Source of the DNA: Hoeflea sp.
Lineage (GTDB): Bacteria > Pseudomonadota > Alphaproteobacteria > Rhizobiales > Rhizobiaceae
Length of the DNA stretch: 62,388 nucleotides
NCBI RefSeq assembly: GCF_014359905.1
Contig: NZ_JACIYP010000020.1
Coordinates: forward strand, 1 to 62,388
Direction: 5' to 3'
A model generated the notes under the pieces. The model ran no database searches and was not told where the DNA came from. It worked only from the letters and a program-made list of their open reading frames with translations. Of the stretch, positions 52,952 to 61,570 are shown piece after piece. Within the stretch, counting starts at the first letter, position 1. Each line of letters opens with the position of its first letter. A program made the position numbers and the translations under genes.

Positions 52952-52989
52952 AACGACAACCTCCACAGCTTAATTCAAGGAAAGCCATA

Positions 52990-54624
52990 ATGTCCGAAAC
53001 TCTCGCCACTGCATTGCTTCACGCGCTGAAAGACCGCGGCGCGGACCGCATCTTCGGCATACCGGGTGACTTTGTGCTGCCGTTTTTCAGGGTCATGGCC
53101 GAAAGCGAAATCCTGCCTTGGCACACACTCAGCCACGAACCCGCGGTTGGCTATGCTGCTGATGCCGTCGGGCGGATCAGCTGTACGCTTGGTGTGGCGG
53201 TCGTGACATATGGCGCGGGTGCGCTGAACATGGTCAATGCAGTGGCGCAGGCCTATGCCGAAAAATCACCGCTGGTCGTGATTTCGGGCGGGCCGGGCGC
53301 CGAAGAAGGCGCGTTGGGGCTTGGATTGCATCACCAGGTCAAGACTTTGAATTCGCAGTTCGAGATTTTTCGTGAGCTGACCTGTGCGCAGAGCATTCTA
53401 AACGATCTGACCACGGCACCGGGTGAAATCGCGCGGATATTGGATGCCGCCCGAAGCCTGTCGCGCCCTGTCTATATCGAAATCCCCCGTGATCTGGTCA
53501 ATATGCCTTGTGCGCCAGTGCCTGCCTTTGCGCCACCGCCACCCAACCACGATGCTGCGCGGGCCTGTGCGCGTGAGGTCATAAGTCGTTTGGCTGCGGC
53601 GAAATCCCCTGCTGTTCTGGTCGGTGTCGAAGCGCGGCGCTATGGTTTGGAAGACAAAATTGCCGGGCTATGCCGGATACTGGGCATTTCCGTTGCAACA
53701 AGCTTTATGGGGCGAGGGTTGTTTGTGGGCAAGGAATTGCCGCTGATTGGCACCTATCTTGGCTCGGCGGGCGATGCGCATATTGCCCGGACCATGGAAA
53801 ACGCAGACTGCCTCCTAATGCTGGGCGTCATCGTCAGCGATACGAATTTCGGCGTTTCCGGCCGCAATATCGATATGCGCGCATCGATCCGGGCGCTGGA
53901 CCGTACGGTTGTCTTTGGCCATCATCTTTACCCTGAGGTGTCGCTCGAAGAGCTCATTGACGCGCTGACCGAGCTTGCCGCGCCCCTTGGTCACGCCGCG
54001 CCCCGCCCCTTGCGTGATTATGCCACCGGCTTGCCCGAAGACAGCACCCCGCTGGAACCGTCGCATATCGCCATTGCCATCAATGATCTGTTTCGTGCCC
54101 ATGGGCCAATGCCGATTGCTGCCGATATTGGCGATTGTCTGTTCACCGCGCTGGAAATTTCAGACACTATATTCGTTGCGCCGGGCTATTATGCCTCGAT
54201 GGGGATGGGCGTGCCGGCCGGGCTTGCGCTGTCCGCCGTCACCGGGAAGCGCCCGATCGTGCTGGTGGGGGATGGTGCGTTCCAGATGACTGGATGGGAG
54301 GTTGGGAATTGCCAGAAATATGGCTGGGCGCCTATAGTTATTGTGTTCAATAACCGAAGCTGGGAAATGCTACGCGGCTTTCAACCCGGGCAGGTATATC
54401 ACGATCTGGATGACTGGCACTATGCCGATATTGCTCCGTCCCTGGGCGGGCGCGGCATACGGGTGCGGACCTGCGTTGAACTGAAACAGGCGCTTGATAT
54501 GGCGATGGCGGACGACAGCGTTTTTCAGTTGATCGAGGTGATGTTGCCACGCGGCAAAACATCCGATTCACTGTCGCGTTTCACTCACGCCATCCGCGAG
54601 ATATCGGCCATGAAGGACGAATAG
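52990..54624 (+). CDS. thiamine-diphosphate 2-oxoacid decarboxylase (phenylpyruvate/indolepyruvate type)
   Basis: The 544-residue enzyme has the three ThDP domains. The catalytic Glu is in LSHEPAVGYAADA near residue 48, and the ThDP-Mg motif is GDGAFQMTGWEVG ending in NNRSWEM near 425-455. The family is pyruvate, phenylpyruvate and indolepyruvate decarboxylases, and the sequence is closest in pattern to PpdC. ATG 52990 is used; longer in-frame starts reach back into the transporter gene. It is the last gene of the ubiD-ubiX-TDT set, so it is probably made under low oxygen. The true substrate is undecided. 54625-54826 holds no gene. Confidence 0.85.
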   Translation: MSETLATALLHALKDRGADRIFGIPGDFVLPFFRVMAESEILPWHTLSHEPAVGYAADAVGRISCTLGVAVVTYGAGALNMVNAVAQAYAEKSPLVVISGGPGAEEGALGLGLHHQVKTLNSQFEIFRELTCAQSILNDLTTAPGEIARILDAARSLSRPVYIEIPRDLVNMPCAPVPAFAPPPPNHDAARACAREVISRLAAAKSPAVLVGVEARRYGLEDKIAGLCRILGISVATSFMGRGLFVGKELPLIGTYLGSAGDAHIARTMENADCLLMLGVIVSDTNFGVSGRNIDMRASIRALDRTVVFGHHLYPEVSLEELIDALTELAAPLGHAAPRPLRDYATGLPEDSTPLEPSHIAIAINDLFRAHGPMPIAADIGDCLFTALEISDTIFVAPGYYASMGMGVPAGLALSAVTGKRPIVLVGDGAFQMTGWEVGNCQKYGWAPIVIVFNNRSWEMLRGFQPGQVYHDLDDWHYADIAPSLGGRGIRVRTCVELKQALDMAMADDSVFQLIEVMLPRGKTSDSLSRFTHAIREISAMKDE

Positions 54625-54826
54625 ACCGGCTCCCTGCGGCAAGTGACCTGTCTGTCGCCACGCACCACCCTGCGTCACGAGGTGTCAGCGAAGGTTGTGA
54701 CTGGCGCATCGAAGCAAAGGCACGGCCTCCGGCGGTGTCATAGTAGTACTGAGATTCGTTCCGCGCTCCCGTCAGAGGGGCGATATCGATCGCACTTGTT
54801 CCGCGCAGATTCATCGTTCGCGTATG

Positions 54827-55114
54827 TCATCCGCCCGGTCGATGCATTGCGTTCGGTAGGGGGATATCGCCGTAATCGACGATTGACCGACGCAAAACTT
54901 CTCCTGACGCATTGACCTTCAAGCGAATGCGGCGGCCCTGGTAGAAGAAACTCAACCGATACTCGCCGGCATCTTCGCCGATCCCGGTCTCACACAGGCT
55001 GGTGATGGCACCCTCGCGCATCAGCCCTGGAACGTCGGCTGGCGCCACGTTGAGCAGAGGCGCGATAAGGGCTGCGCCGATGACAATGCCGTCATCTCCG
55101 AACTCGATCTTCAT
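54827..55114 (-). CDS. DUF6522-like small protein
   Basis: The 95-residue protein starts MKIEFGDDGIVIGAALIAPLL and has the pattern of small alphaproteobacterial proteins placed in DUF6522, with an RLSFFYQGRRIRL strand region in the middle. The function is unknown. It is divergent from the four-gene group at 55367 and lies 134 bp from the NsrR-type dyad, so it may be part of the same NO response. No signal peptide or cluster cysteines are present, apart from one Cys near residue 41. Confidence 0.65.
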   Translation of the reverse strand: MKIEFGDDGIVIGAALIAPLLNVAPADVPGLMREGAITSLCETGIGEDAGEYRLSFFYQGRRIRLKVNASGEVLRRSIVDYGDIPLPNAMHRPGG

Positions 55115-55248
55115 ATCAACCTGCCCTTCATCTCGCCTTTCCTGAAAACCTGGCGACGTATTTCATATTCCCAGGCCAATCATTGCCTCTGTCTGTTGCT
55201 TTGGCCGGCGAATTTGCCTGCCGTGCCGACCAGTTCAATGTCTCAATT

Positions 55249-55275
55249 AAAAGATATATTGTCAATGTATCTTTT
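55249..55275. promoter_or_regulatory. NsrR-type operator
   Basis: AAAAGATATATTG (55249-55261) and CAATGTATCTTTT (55263-55275) are 13-bp arms around one base, with a single mismatch between arms. The 11-1-11 inner part (AAGATATATTG, T, CAATGTATCTT) matches the known NsrR site layout. It lies 92 bp before the 55367 gene and 134 bp from the 54827 gene. An nsrR gene is 1.6 kb away. Confidence 0.75.
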
Positions 55276-55366
55276 ATGGTCTAGATATCGGTCTGCAGGT
55301 CTTCGGCCCATCCGGGTCTTGGCCCCTTACGATGAAACAAGATCAGTCAGGTCGGTGGAGCAAGCT

Positions 55367-55891
55367 ATGAACATGATGCGATCTCAGTGTTTCGAAGCAT
55401 TCGATGAGACTTGCCGCAGCCAGATTTTCGACGAGCCTTTTGGTGCCGGATTCGATCTCGGTCCAGATGCGGGAGCTGTTGACGGAGACATTGCGCCCCC
55501 GCCCAGGAGCCTCGAACATGAGGCGCTGGCCCTTGCCCTGGTTGCTTCATTCCGGGCACACAGCCACATCAACAATGTGATGACCCACATTTCGGGCGCG
55601 CGCTGGGATCACATAGAGCACGCCTTGTGCGCCATTCTCGATCCCGTTGCAGCCCCGGCTGGAATTTCCAGGCTTGAGGCGAACATCCTCGATCTTCTCT
55701 GTGCCGAGCGTGGCGTCACCGGGCGCATCCTCAAGCCGTATTTCTGCTCCGTGTTGGAAAGACTCCTGCCACCCGGTCCACCTGTCAGTCTGCAGGCCCA
55801 CGTCCAGGCGCTGCATGAGGCTGCTCAATCCCATGGAACTGACGAGCTTGACTCAGCTTGTAGCGCCGCTGCACAGGGATCATTTCGATGA
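55367..55891 (+). CDS. unknown protein, first gene of the NsrR-box operon
   Basis: The 174-residue soluble protein has seven or so histidines and five cysteines, including SQCFEAFDETC at the start, ALCAILD in the middle and two later Cys (LDLLCAE, YFCSVLE). It is mostly helical. I do not recognise a family. ATG 55367 has GGAG seven bases upstream; longer in-frame starts would read through the operator. Its stop overlaps the next gene by 4 bp. Expected to respond to NO through the operator at 55249; a metal-binding role is a guess. Confidence 0.55.
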   Translation: MNMMRSQCFEAFDETCRSQIFDEPFGAGFDLGPDAGAVDGDIAPPPRSLEHEALALALVASFRAHSHINNVMTHISGARWDHIEHALCAILDPVAAPAGISRLEANILDLLCAERGVTGRILKPYFCSVLERLLPPGPPVSLQAHVQALHEAAQSHGTDELDSACSAAAQGSFR

Positions 55892-56313
55892 GCACCGCCA
55901 CCAGATCCGAACTCGTCACTGTGGACAAGTTCAGCAGTGGCGCTCGGCTTCATTTGTTTCAACCATTCGCTGAGCACATGCCTGAAGCGAGCCGCAATAA
56001 TGCGGAGTCCAGCGACCCGCATTCTCTTTTTGATTATGCATGTTGCTATCGCAAGACCGCCGCGCAGTTTTGCGCGGGATGCACTAGAGTGTTCGGATTC
56101 AGGACCGGAAAGGGTGCCGGCCACCGGCCCGTCGGGCTTGGAGCCGATTTCGATGAGTTGAATGCTTGGTACCGCGGGCCGCAGCTTGATCCCTCAGAAA
56201 TTGCCTTCATGTCGCTAAACACAGGCTTGGCCAGCGATATGGGCGTCATGGCCATAACACTTGAGGCAACGGGTAGAACCAGAAAACCCAGATCGCAAGG
56301 AGAACTCCAATGA
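55888..56313 (+). CDS. unknown Cys-rich protein of the NsrR-box operon
   Basis: The 141-residue product has a tight cysteine group (YACCYRKTAAQFCAGC, residues about 50-65) that could bind iron or zinc, and a C-terminal region with LNAWYRGPQLDPSEIAFMSL. No known family was recognised. ATG 55888 overlaps the previous stop, and its own stop overlaps the next gene, so three genes are translated in a chain. No signal peptide is present, so it acts in the cytoplasm. Confidence 0.5.
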   Translation: MSTATRSELVTVDKFSSGARLHLFQPFAEHMPEASRNNAESSDPHSLFDYACCYRKTAAQFCAGCTRVFGFRTGKGAGHRPVGLGADFDELNAWYRGPQLDPSEIAFMSLNTGLASDMGVMAITLEATGRTRKPRSQGELQ

Positions 56314-56576
56314 GACATGCGAAAGACGGACTTAACATGGCTTCCAATGGAGTTGTGCAGCACATTGGACCCGAAACAGATGCGGCTTGGGCGCGTTTTG
56401 AATTGCTTGTCCGCGATGACTTCGAGCACATGCATTGTGACGACACATTTGATGACCTGAAGCGTCGCGCGCGTTTTTCCAAGGAGGATCAGGGACTGCT
56501 ACGGGACTGGATGGCGATTGCCGCCCACCGCGCTGAGACAGCGGTCTTACCTGATGTGGCAGAGCCGACACGTTGA
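56310..56576 (+). CDS. unknown helical protein of the NsrR-box operon
   Basis: The 88-residue product is acidic and helical (FELLVRDDFEHMHCDDTFDD, then RFSKEDQGLLRDWMAIAAHRAE). It starts by ATGA overlap with the gene before it. No signal, membrane helix or domain is seen. The His-Cys pair in EHMHCDD might bind metal. It looks like a partner of the two genes upstream. Confidence 0.5.
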   Translation: MRHAKDGLNMASNGVVQHIGPETDAAWARFELLVRDDFEHMHCDDTFDDLKRRARFSKEDQGLLRDWMAIAAHRAETAVLPDVAEPTR

Positions 56577-56598
56577 GGATAATCAAGGAGCTCGAATC

Positions 56599-56748
56599 AT
56601 GACCGAAACTGACAACAAGCCAGAGCCAGACGAACCGCTGACCTATGAAACGCGCGACATCGACCCGGAGCACACGCTTCTGCCAATGTTGATCGCCGGA
56701 CTTGTGCTGGTAGTACTCGGCGCGATCGTGGTCATGATGTTTGTGTGA
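56599..56748 (+). CDS. 49-residue single-helix membrane protein
   Basis: An acidic N-terminal half (residues 1-25) is followed by one membrane helix (LLPMLIAGLVLVVLGAIVVM) near the C-terminus. AAGGAG is eight bases before ATG 56599, a strong ribosome site. Small tail-anchored proteins of this kind often accompany oxidases or NO reductases. It closes the group of four genes behind the NsrR-type operator. Confidence 0.6.
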   Translation: MTETDNKPEPDEPLTYETRDIDPEHTLLPMLIAGLVLVVLGAIVVMMFV

Positions 56749-56834
56749 CAGCTGGCGCGTAAACGCAGCCATCTGGGTCCTGTTCGTGGCAATTCAGTGC
56801 GAGGCCCAACAGAACATCAACATCGGGAAATTTC

Positions 56835-57296
56835 ATGAAGCTGACTACTTATTCCGACTACGCTTTGCGCGTGCTCATGTATGCGGGAGCCGTCGGCGGC
56901 AGGCTGGTGACGATCGAGGAAACGGCCCGGATCTACGGGATCTCGCAGGCCCATCTCATGAAAGTCGTCAACGGTTTGACCAAGGCCGGATATTTGCGCG
57001 GTGTTCGGGGCCGCTCGGGCGGGTTCATGCTGGCCCGTCGACCCGAGGAGATCAATCTCGGCGCGGTACTTCGGTCCACGGAGACGGACTTTGCTCTGGT
57101 GGAATGTTTCACGCCGGCCAATCAGTGTCTGATTTCAAGCTATTGTCGGCTGCCCAAGCTTTTCAACAAGGCATTGAGCGCGTTTGTCGCCACATTCGAC
57201 GCCTACACACTGGCTGATATCATGCTCCCGGAACAGGAATTCACGCAATCGGCGCCGCCGACGATCACCATGCATACGCCTACATTTCCGACCTGA
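56835..57296 (+). CDS. nsrR: NsrR-type Rrf2 regulator (NO sensor)
   Basis: The 153-residue protein is an Rrf2-family winged-helix repressor. The DNA-binding part (residues 1-60, ending in GVRGRSGGF) is followed by three cysteines at 91, 98 and 104 in NsrR spacing (C-X6-C-X5-C), which hold an iron-sulfur cluster that NO destroys. Together with the operator at 55249 it suggests repression of the unknown operon until NO appears. No clear NsrR site was seen directly before nsrR itself. The last 20 residues are a polar tail. Confidence 0.88.
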   Translation: MKLTTYSDYALRVLMYAGAVGGRLVTIEETARIYGISQAHLMKVVNGLTKAGYLRGVRGRSGGFMLARRPEEINLGAVLRSTETDFALVECFTPANQCLISSYCRLPKLFNKALSAFVATFDAYTLADIMLPEQEFTQSAPPTITMHTPTFPT

Positions 57297-57884
57297 GCTG
57301 AAAAACGCTTTGGCGTCGCCGTCGGACGTTAGGATATGCCGGCGGTCCGATTTTGTCACCGAGCCCGCAGATCGGAACCTGCGATGGATAGCCGCTTTAC
57401 CCTTGCGGTCACATTACGCTCAAATAGGCTGCCGTTTCAGCCTCCGCTTTGCTTCTTCCCTTCAAAGTCGACGGTCCACTCGTTCGGCGTCTCCACTGAG
57501 ATGCTCATTCCCGTGCGCAAGCCCAGTGATTTCAAGGGCGCGCAGCACAAGTCACGATTATGTCGCTGGATGCTACTGGAGCAATCGCAAGTGACTCGTT
57601 GCGTTTGATGCCTGCGAGGGAAGGTCGCCGCGTGACACGGAGTTCCTCGCCAGGACACTGAAAGCAAAGCGAACGGTTCGATGACCTCTGATGGATGGTC
57701 GCTCTGCCGGCAAGAAGCAGCGTTCCGGCTTGTGGGCCGGGGCTGTACAGGTCAGCCGTTCATGACATTGAACGCCGGAGGCGGCATGTGGAACGAAGTC
57801 AAACTGTTTGGCTTTGCGCAAAGAACGCGTTGTCCAGTCGGTGTAGTCGAAGATCAATTCCAAAAATGCAGAACTGGATTGTTC
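57297..57884. other. 588-bp gap between nsrR and hemN
   Basis: No gene or clear operator is seen. Open frames here overlap each other on both strands without any family match. There is a partial FNR-like half (GATCAA near 57855) but no proper dyad. The region could hold the hemN promoter and a leader. Confidence 0.4.
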
Positions 57885-59237
57885 ATGAAGCCGACCATTC
57901 TCGAGAAATACGGAGAAGCACGGCTTCCTCGCTACACGAGCTATCCGACCGCACCTCAATTCTCCAGCAAAGTTGACGCTTTGACATATGAAGGTTGGCT
58001 CGCAGGGACCCCCTCGGAGACGGGAATATCGCTTTATCTCCACATCCCCTTTTGTCGGTCGATGTGTTGGTATTGCGGCTGTCACACCACCATCAGCAAG
58101 CAGGAACAGCCGATTGTCGATTATCTCGACGCGCTCAGGGCAGAAATCCAGCTGGTCGCAACGAAGACCCGCAGGCCGCTGACAGTCGATCATGTCCATT
58201 TCGGGGGCGGCACCCCAACCATAATGCAACCGCAGGAATTCATCGATCTCATGCATCTGTTGCGTGAGCATTTCGTGTTGTCATCCAGATCGGAAATTGC
58301 CGTCGAAATCGATCCGCGCACGCTCTCTGACGAAATGGTGCAGGCGCTCGGCCACAGCGGTGCCGGACGCGCAAGCCTCGGAGTACAAAGCTTTGACCCG
58401 GCGGTCCAGCGGGCGATCAACAGAATCCAGAGCGTTGAGCAAACGGCAGGCGCTGTAACAGCATTGCGAACAGCTGGCGTTGTAAATATCAATTTCGACC
58501 TCATCTACGGCCTCCCACTTCAAACTGTTTCGTCATGTACCAAGACGGCCGAACAGGCGATCGCGTTGAGGCCCGACCGCTTTGCAGTGTTCGGATATGC
58601 TCATATCCCCTCCTTCAAGAAGCACCAGCGGATGATCGATGAGGCAACCTTGCCCAACGCCCATCAGCGTGACCAACAAGCCGAAGCTATCGCGTCAACC
58701 TTGATGACCGCCGGCTATCAACGCATCGGACTTGATCATTATGCATTGGAGAGCGATGAACTTGTGACGGCCCAGGCCAGTGGTAAACTGCGCCGGAATT
58801 TTCAGGGCTACACAACGGATACCTGCGAAACCCTCATCGGCTTTGGGGCCTCTGCGATAGGTCATATGCGGGAAGGATATATCCAGAATGAGGTGCCGTT
58901 GCGGCTTTATGCAAAACGCATCGCTGCAGGGCAGTTGGCCACCAGCAAGGGCTACCACTTAACAACCGAGGACCGCTTGCGAGCTGCGATCATCGAACGG
59001 TTGATGTGCGATTTCGAGGTAGATGTGACAGAGATCTGTGCCAGCCACGGTTTTGATGCAGGAATTCTGCTGACCAATAACGCCCGCCTCGATATGCTCT
59101 GTGACGATGGCGTTATCGATATTCACAACGGGTTCATTCGGGTAGGCCATGAGCAGCGTTTCGTTATCAGGGCGGTTGCGGCATCCTTTGATGCCTATCT
59201 GGATCAAACCGGTCGTACCCATGGAAAGGCGGCCTGA
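57885..59237 (+). CDS. hemN: oxygen-independent coproporphyrinogen III oxidase
   Basis: HemN is the radical-SAM enzyme that makes protoporphyrinogen without O2, needed for anaerobic heme. The 450-residue protein has the cluster motif CRSMCWYCGCH near residue 61, the following HFGGGTPT and a typical C-terminal domain. ATG 57885 is the start that gives the family's N-terminus (MKPTILEKYGEARLPRYTSY); a longer reading adds 68 unrelated residues. It is transcribed towards nnrR. Confidence 0.94.
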   Translation: MKPTILEKYGEARLPRYTSYPTAPQFSSKVDALTYEGWLAGTPSETGISLYLHIPFCRSMCWYCGCHTTISKQEQPIVDYLDALRAEIQLVATKTRRPLTVDHVHFGGGTPTIMQPQEFIDLMHLLREHFVLSSRSEIAVEIDPRTLSDEMVQALGHSGAGRASLGVQSFDPAVQRAINRIQSVEQTAGAVTALRTAGVVNINFDLIYGLPLQTVSSCTKTAEQAIALRPDRFAVFGYAHIPSFKKHQRMIDEATLPNAHQRDQQAEAIASTLMTAGYQRIGLDHYALESDELVTAQASGKLRRNFQGYTTDTCETLIGFGASAIGHMREGYIQNEVPLRLYAKRIAAGQLATSKGYHLTTEDRLRAAIIERLMCDFEVDVTEICASHGFDAGILLTNNARLDMLCDDGVIDIHNGFIRVGHEQRFVIRAVAASFDAYLDQTGRTHGKAA

Positions 59238-59300
59238 ACTGTTTACTAGAGAAAATGAAGATCCTGCCGATGTCGATCATGCCCCTCCGCATGACGGATA

Positions 59301-59996
59301 TCAGTCGCGTGCGGATGCGACCATTGTCAGCTTCTGTCCATCAACCAGGGTAATCTTCTGACGTCCGCCCTTGATCCACCCTTTCGAATCCCAGCCACTG
59401 AGCAGACGGGATACCGTGTGAATCGTCGTCCCGGTCATTTCTGATATGTCTTGTCGGGAGATCGGAAAATCTATCAGAATGCCCTCATCGGTCTGGCGCC
59501 CGGTTTCCCGGGCAAGGTTGAGAATGGCGTTGGCCACCCTTTGTGCAACCCGCTCGGTGGCCATTTCAACGACCCGTACCTGGGTGCCGACCAATCGGTT
59601 GCCGATCATGGCATAGGTGTTGGTGGCAAAACCCGGATGTGCTGCAACAATGGCCTCCCACGTATGAGATGGCCAAGCAAGAAGGACGCAATCAACCGCC
59701 GCAATGGCATTTGCCGGATAGGTATCTCGGCCCATCGCTTTCGCGATTCCGAGCAGTTCGCCAGTCGCGATGTGCCGGACGATTACCTGTTCGCCGACGG
59801 GCGTGAGCTTGACCACACGTACGTATCCATCAAGAAGCAGATAGAACGATTGCGCTTCCTCGCCCTCCCGGAAAATATGGGTGCCTTTGGAGTGCCGGAA
59901 GGAAGCGGCGCGAGCGAGCATGTCATCCAGCGAGGCCCTGCTCATCCCTGCGAAGGGGGGCAGATCCGCAAGAAGCGAGGCGTCAAGACGATTCAA
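59301..59996 (-). CDS. nnrR: NnrR, NO-responsive Crp/Fnr activator
   Basis: The 231-residue protein has the Crp/Fnr fold with helix-turn-helix FPISRQDISEMTGTTIHTV and the pocket stretch LGIAKAMGRDTYPAN. Its position, divergent from nnrS as in Rhodobacter, supports the name. TTG 59996 is chosen because GGAG lies eight bases upstream; longer frames would cross the Nnr-type dyad at 60011. It should activate norC, nirK and nnrS through TTGYG-N4-CRCAA boxes. No FNR cluster cysteines are present. Confidence 0.85.
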   Translation of the reverse strand: MNRLDASLLADLPPFAGMSRASLDDMLARAASFRHSKGTHIFREGEEAQSFYLLLDGYVRVVKLTPVGEQVIVRHIATGELLGIAKAMGRDTYPANAIAAVDCVLLAWPSHTWEAIVAAHPGFATNTYAMIGNRLVGTQVRVVEMATERVAQRVANAILNLARETGRQTDEGILIDFPISRQDISEMTGTTIHTVSRLLSGWDSKGWIKGGRQKITLVDGQKLTMVASARD

Positions 59997-60010
59997 GCTT
60001 TTGTCTCCAG

Positions 60011-60026
60011 GTTGCGACAGCGCAAC
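60011..60026. promoter_or_regulatory. Nnr-type operator between nnrR and nnrS
   Basis: GTTGCGACAGCGCAAC is a perfect dyad matching TTGCG-N4-CGCAA. It lies 90 bp before nnrS and 14 bp before nnrR, so it may activate nnrS and repress or tune nnrR. Confidence 0.8.
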
Positions 60027-60116
60027 GATTTGAATTGCTGATCTGTTAGGGATTGGCAAGCGCGAAGGCAACCCGCAAGGCGCTCTCGAAGTCTCCTGAC
60101 ATGGATCCCGAAAAAC

Positions 60117-61301
60117 ATGGCAATCCCGCGAACCCGCCCCTACTCCGGCCCGGCAATCCTGAGCTATGGTTTTCGTCCGTTCTTCCTGCTCGGGGCGCTC
60201 TATTCCGGTCTGTCGATCCTGCTCTGGCTGCCGCAGTTTTACGGTGAACTGGCGTTGTCGACGTTGTTTGTGCCGGTCGATTGGCATGTGCATGAGTTGT
60301 ATTTCGGCTTCCTGCCGGCGATTGTCACCGGTTTCCTGTTCACGGCGGTGCCTAACTGGACAGGCCGGATGCCGCTGCAGGGAAATGGCCTGCTGGCGCT
60401 GGTCCTGCTTTGGCTGGCGGGACGCGTGGCGGTCACGTTTTCAGCAGATATCGGCTGGGTGACGGCGATGGCAGTGGATGTCGCCTTTCTGATTGCGGTC
60501 GCCATGGTGATCGCGCGCGAAATCATCGCAGGCGCAAACTGGCGCAATCTGAAGGTGCTGTTGCCGTTGCTGATCCTGGCGGGTGCTAATATCAGCTTTC
60601 ATCTGGAGGCGCATTTCAATGGCGTGTCCGATATCAGCCGCAGACTGGCCGCTCTCGCTGCCATCACGCTGATCATGCTGATCGGCGGGCGCGTCATTCC
60701 AAGTTTCACCCGCAACTGGCTGGTGCGCGAAAATCCCGGGCGGCTGCCTGCGGCCTTTTCGCGCTTTGATGTCTTGTCGATTGCAGTCGCGGTCGCTGCC
60801 TTGGCCTTGTGGACATTACGTCCGGAAGCAGAAATGACGGCCGCTGTCATGGCGCTGGCGGCTCTGCTCCAATTCATCCGGCTCGGGCGTTGGGCGGGCG
60901 ATCGGACCTTGCGCGATCCGCTGGTCTGGATCCTGCATGCCGGTTATCTGTTCGTGCCCATCGGATTTGCACTGATCGCTGCAGCCATCGTCCTGCCGGA
61001 GCATGTCTCGCCGCTTGCCGGCGTCCATGCGCTCGGCGTCGGCGCGGTTGGCGGCATGACGTTGGCGATGATGGTGCGGGCTTCGCTGGGTCATACCGGC
61101 CAGGCTTTGCATGCCCGGCCTGCTATCACCTTCATTTTCTTGGCCGTGCTGGTCGCGGCGACTGTACGCATTCTGGCAGCCATGACTGACAGCCATACGG
61201 GCCTGGTGCTGCATATCGCGGCATTCGCATGGATGGCCGCATTCTGTGGTTTCGCGGTTGTCTTCGCCCCAGCGCTTATGAGACGGCGCAAGGCGGATTA
61301 G
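60117..61301 (+). CDS. nnrS: NnrS family heme- and copper-binding membrane protein
   Basis: NnrS is a 12-helix inner-membrane protein that protects cells against NO and iron-nitrosyl species. The 394-residue protein has the family start (PRTRPYSGPAILSYGFRPFFLLGALYSG), the HVHELYFGFLPAIVTGFLFTA region and later GGRVIPSFTRNWL. Histidines in the second and later helices fit heme ligands. ATG 60117 has no strong ribosome site; the N-terminus matches the family. Control by the Nnr-type dyad at 60011 is likely. Confidence 0.95.
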   Translation: MAIPRTRPYSGPAILSYGFRPFFLLGALYSGLSILLWLPQFYGELALSTLFVPVDWHVHELYFGFLPAIVTGFLFTAVPNWTGRMPLQGNGLLALVLLWLAGRVAVTFSADIGWVTAMAVDVAFLIAVAMVIAREIIAGANWRNLKVLLPLLILAGANISFHLEAHFNGVSDISRRLAALAAITLIMLIGGRVIPSFTRNWLVRENPGRLPAAFSRFDVLSIAVAVAALALWTLRPEAEMTAAVMALAALLQFIRLGRWAGDRTLRDPLVWILHAGYLFVPIGFALIAAAIVLPEHVSPLAGVHALGVGAVGGMTLAMMVRASLGHTGQALHARPAITFIFLAVLVAATVRILAAMTDSHTGLVLHIAAFAWMAAFCGFAVVFAPALMRRRKAD

Positions 61302-61570
61302 CTGGTAAAAGACGAGCCACAGTGCCGATTACTCGTGGTCAATGCCATCCGGCGTGCGGATGATGAGTAGATGGTCTTGCGTATAGGTCAGGAATTATCA
61401 AGCAAACAGCCGCTTCGCCCTTGCCGCAGTCGTACCGTGGAAGTCGCCGTCTCCCTGGCGGTAATTCTTCACAGTGACACCAGCATTGGTCGCACGAGCG
61501 GTACCCCAAATGGCGCGATCAAGCTGAACTGCCCTGATTATATCTTCTGGCCCGCTGGTGAACGACAAGG
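61302..61570. other. 269-bp gap between nnrS and the TetR gene
   Basis: The two flanking genes converge. No terminator hairpin with a T-run, operator or gene was found. Confidence 0.4.

Noticed and set aside
57573..58271. 232-codon minus-strand frame across the hemN start
   Set aside because: Overlaps the conserved N-terminus of HemN and has no motif.
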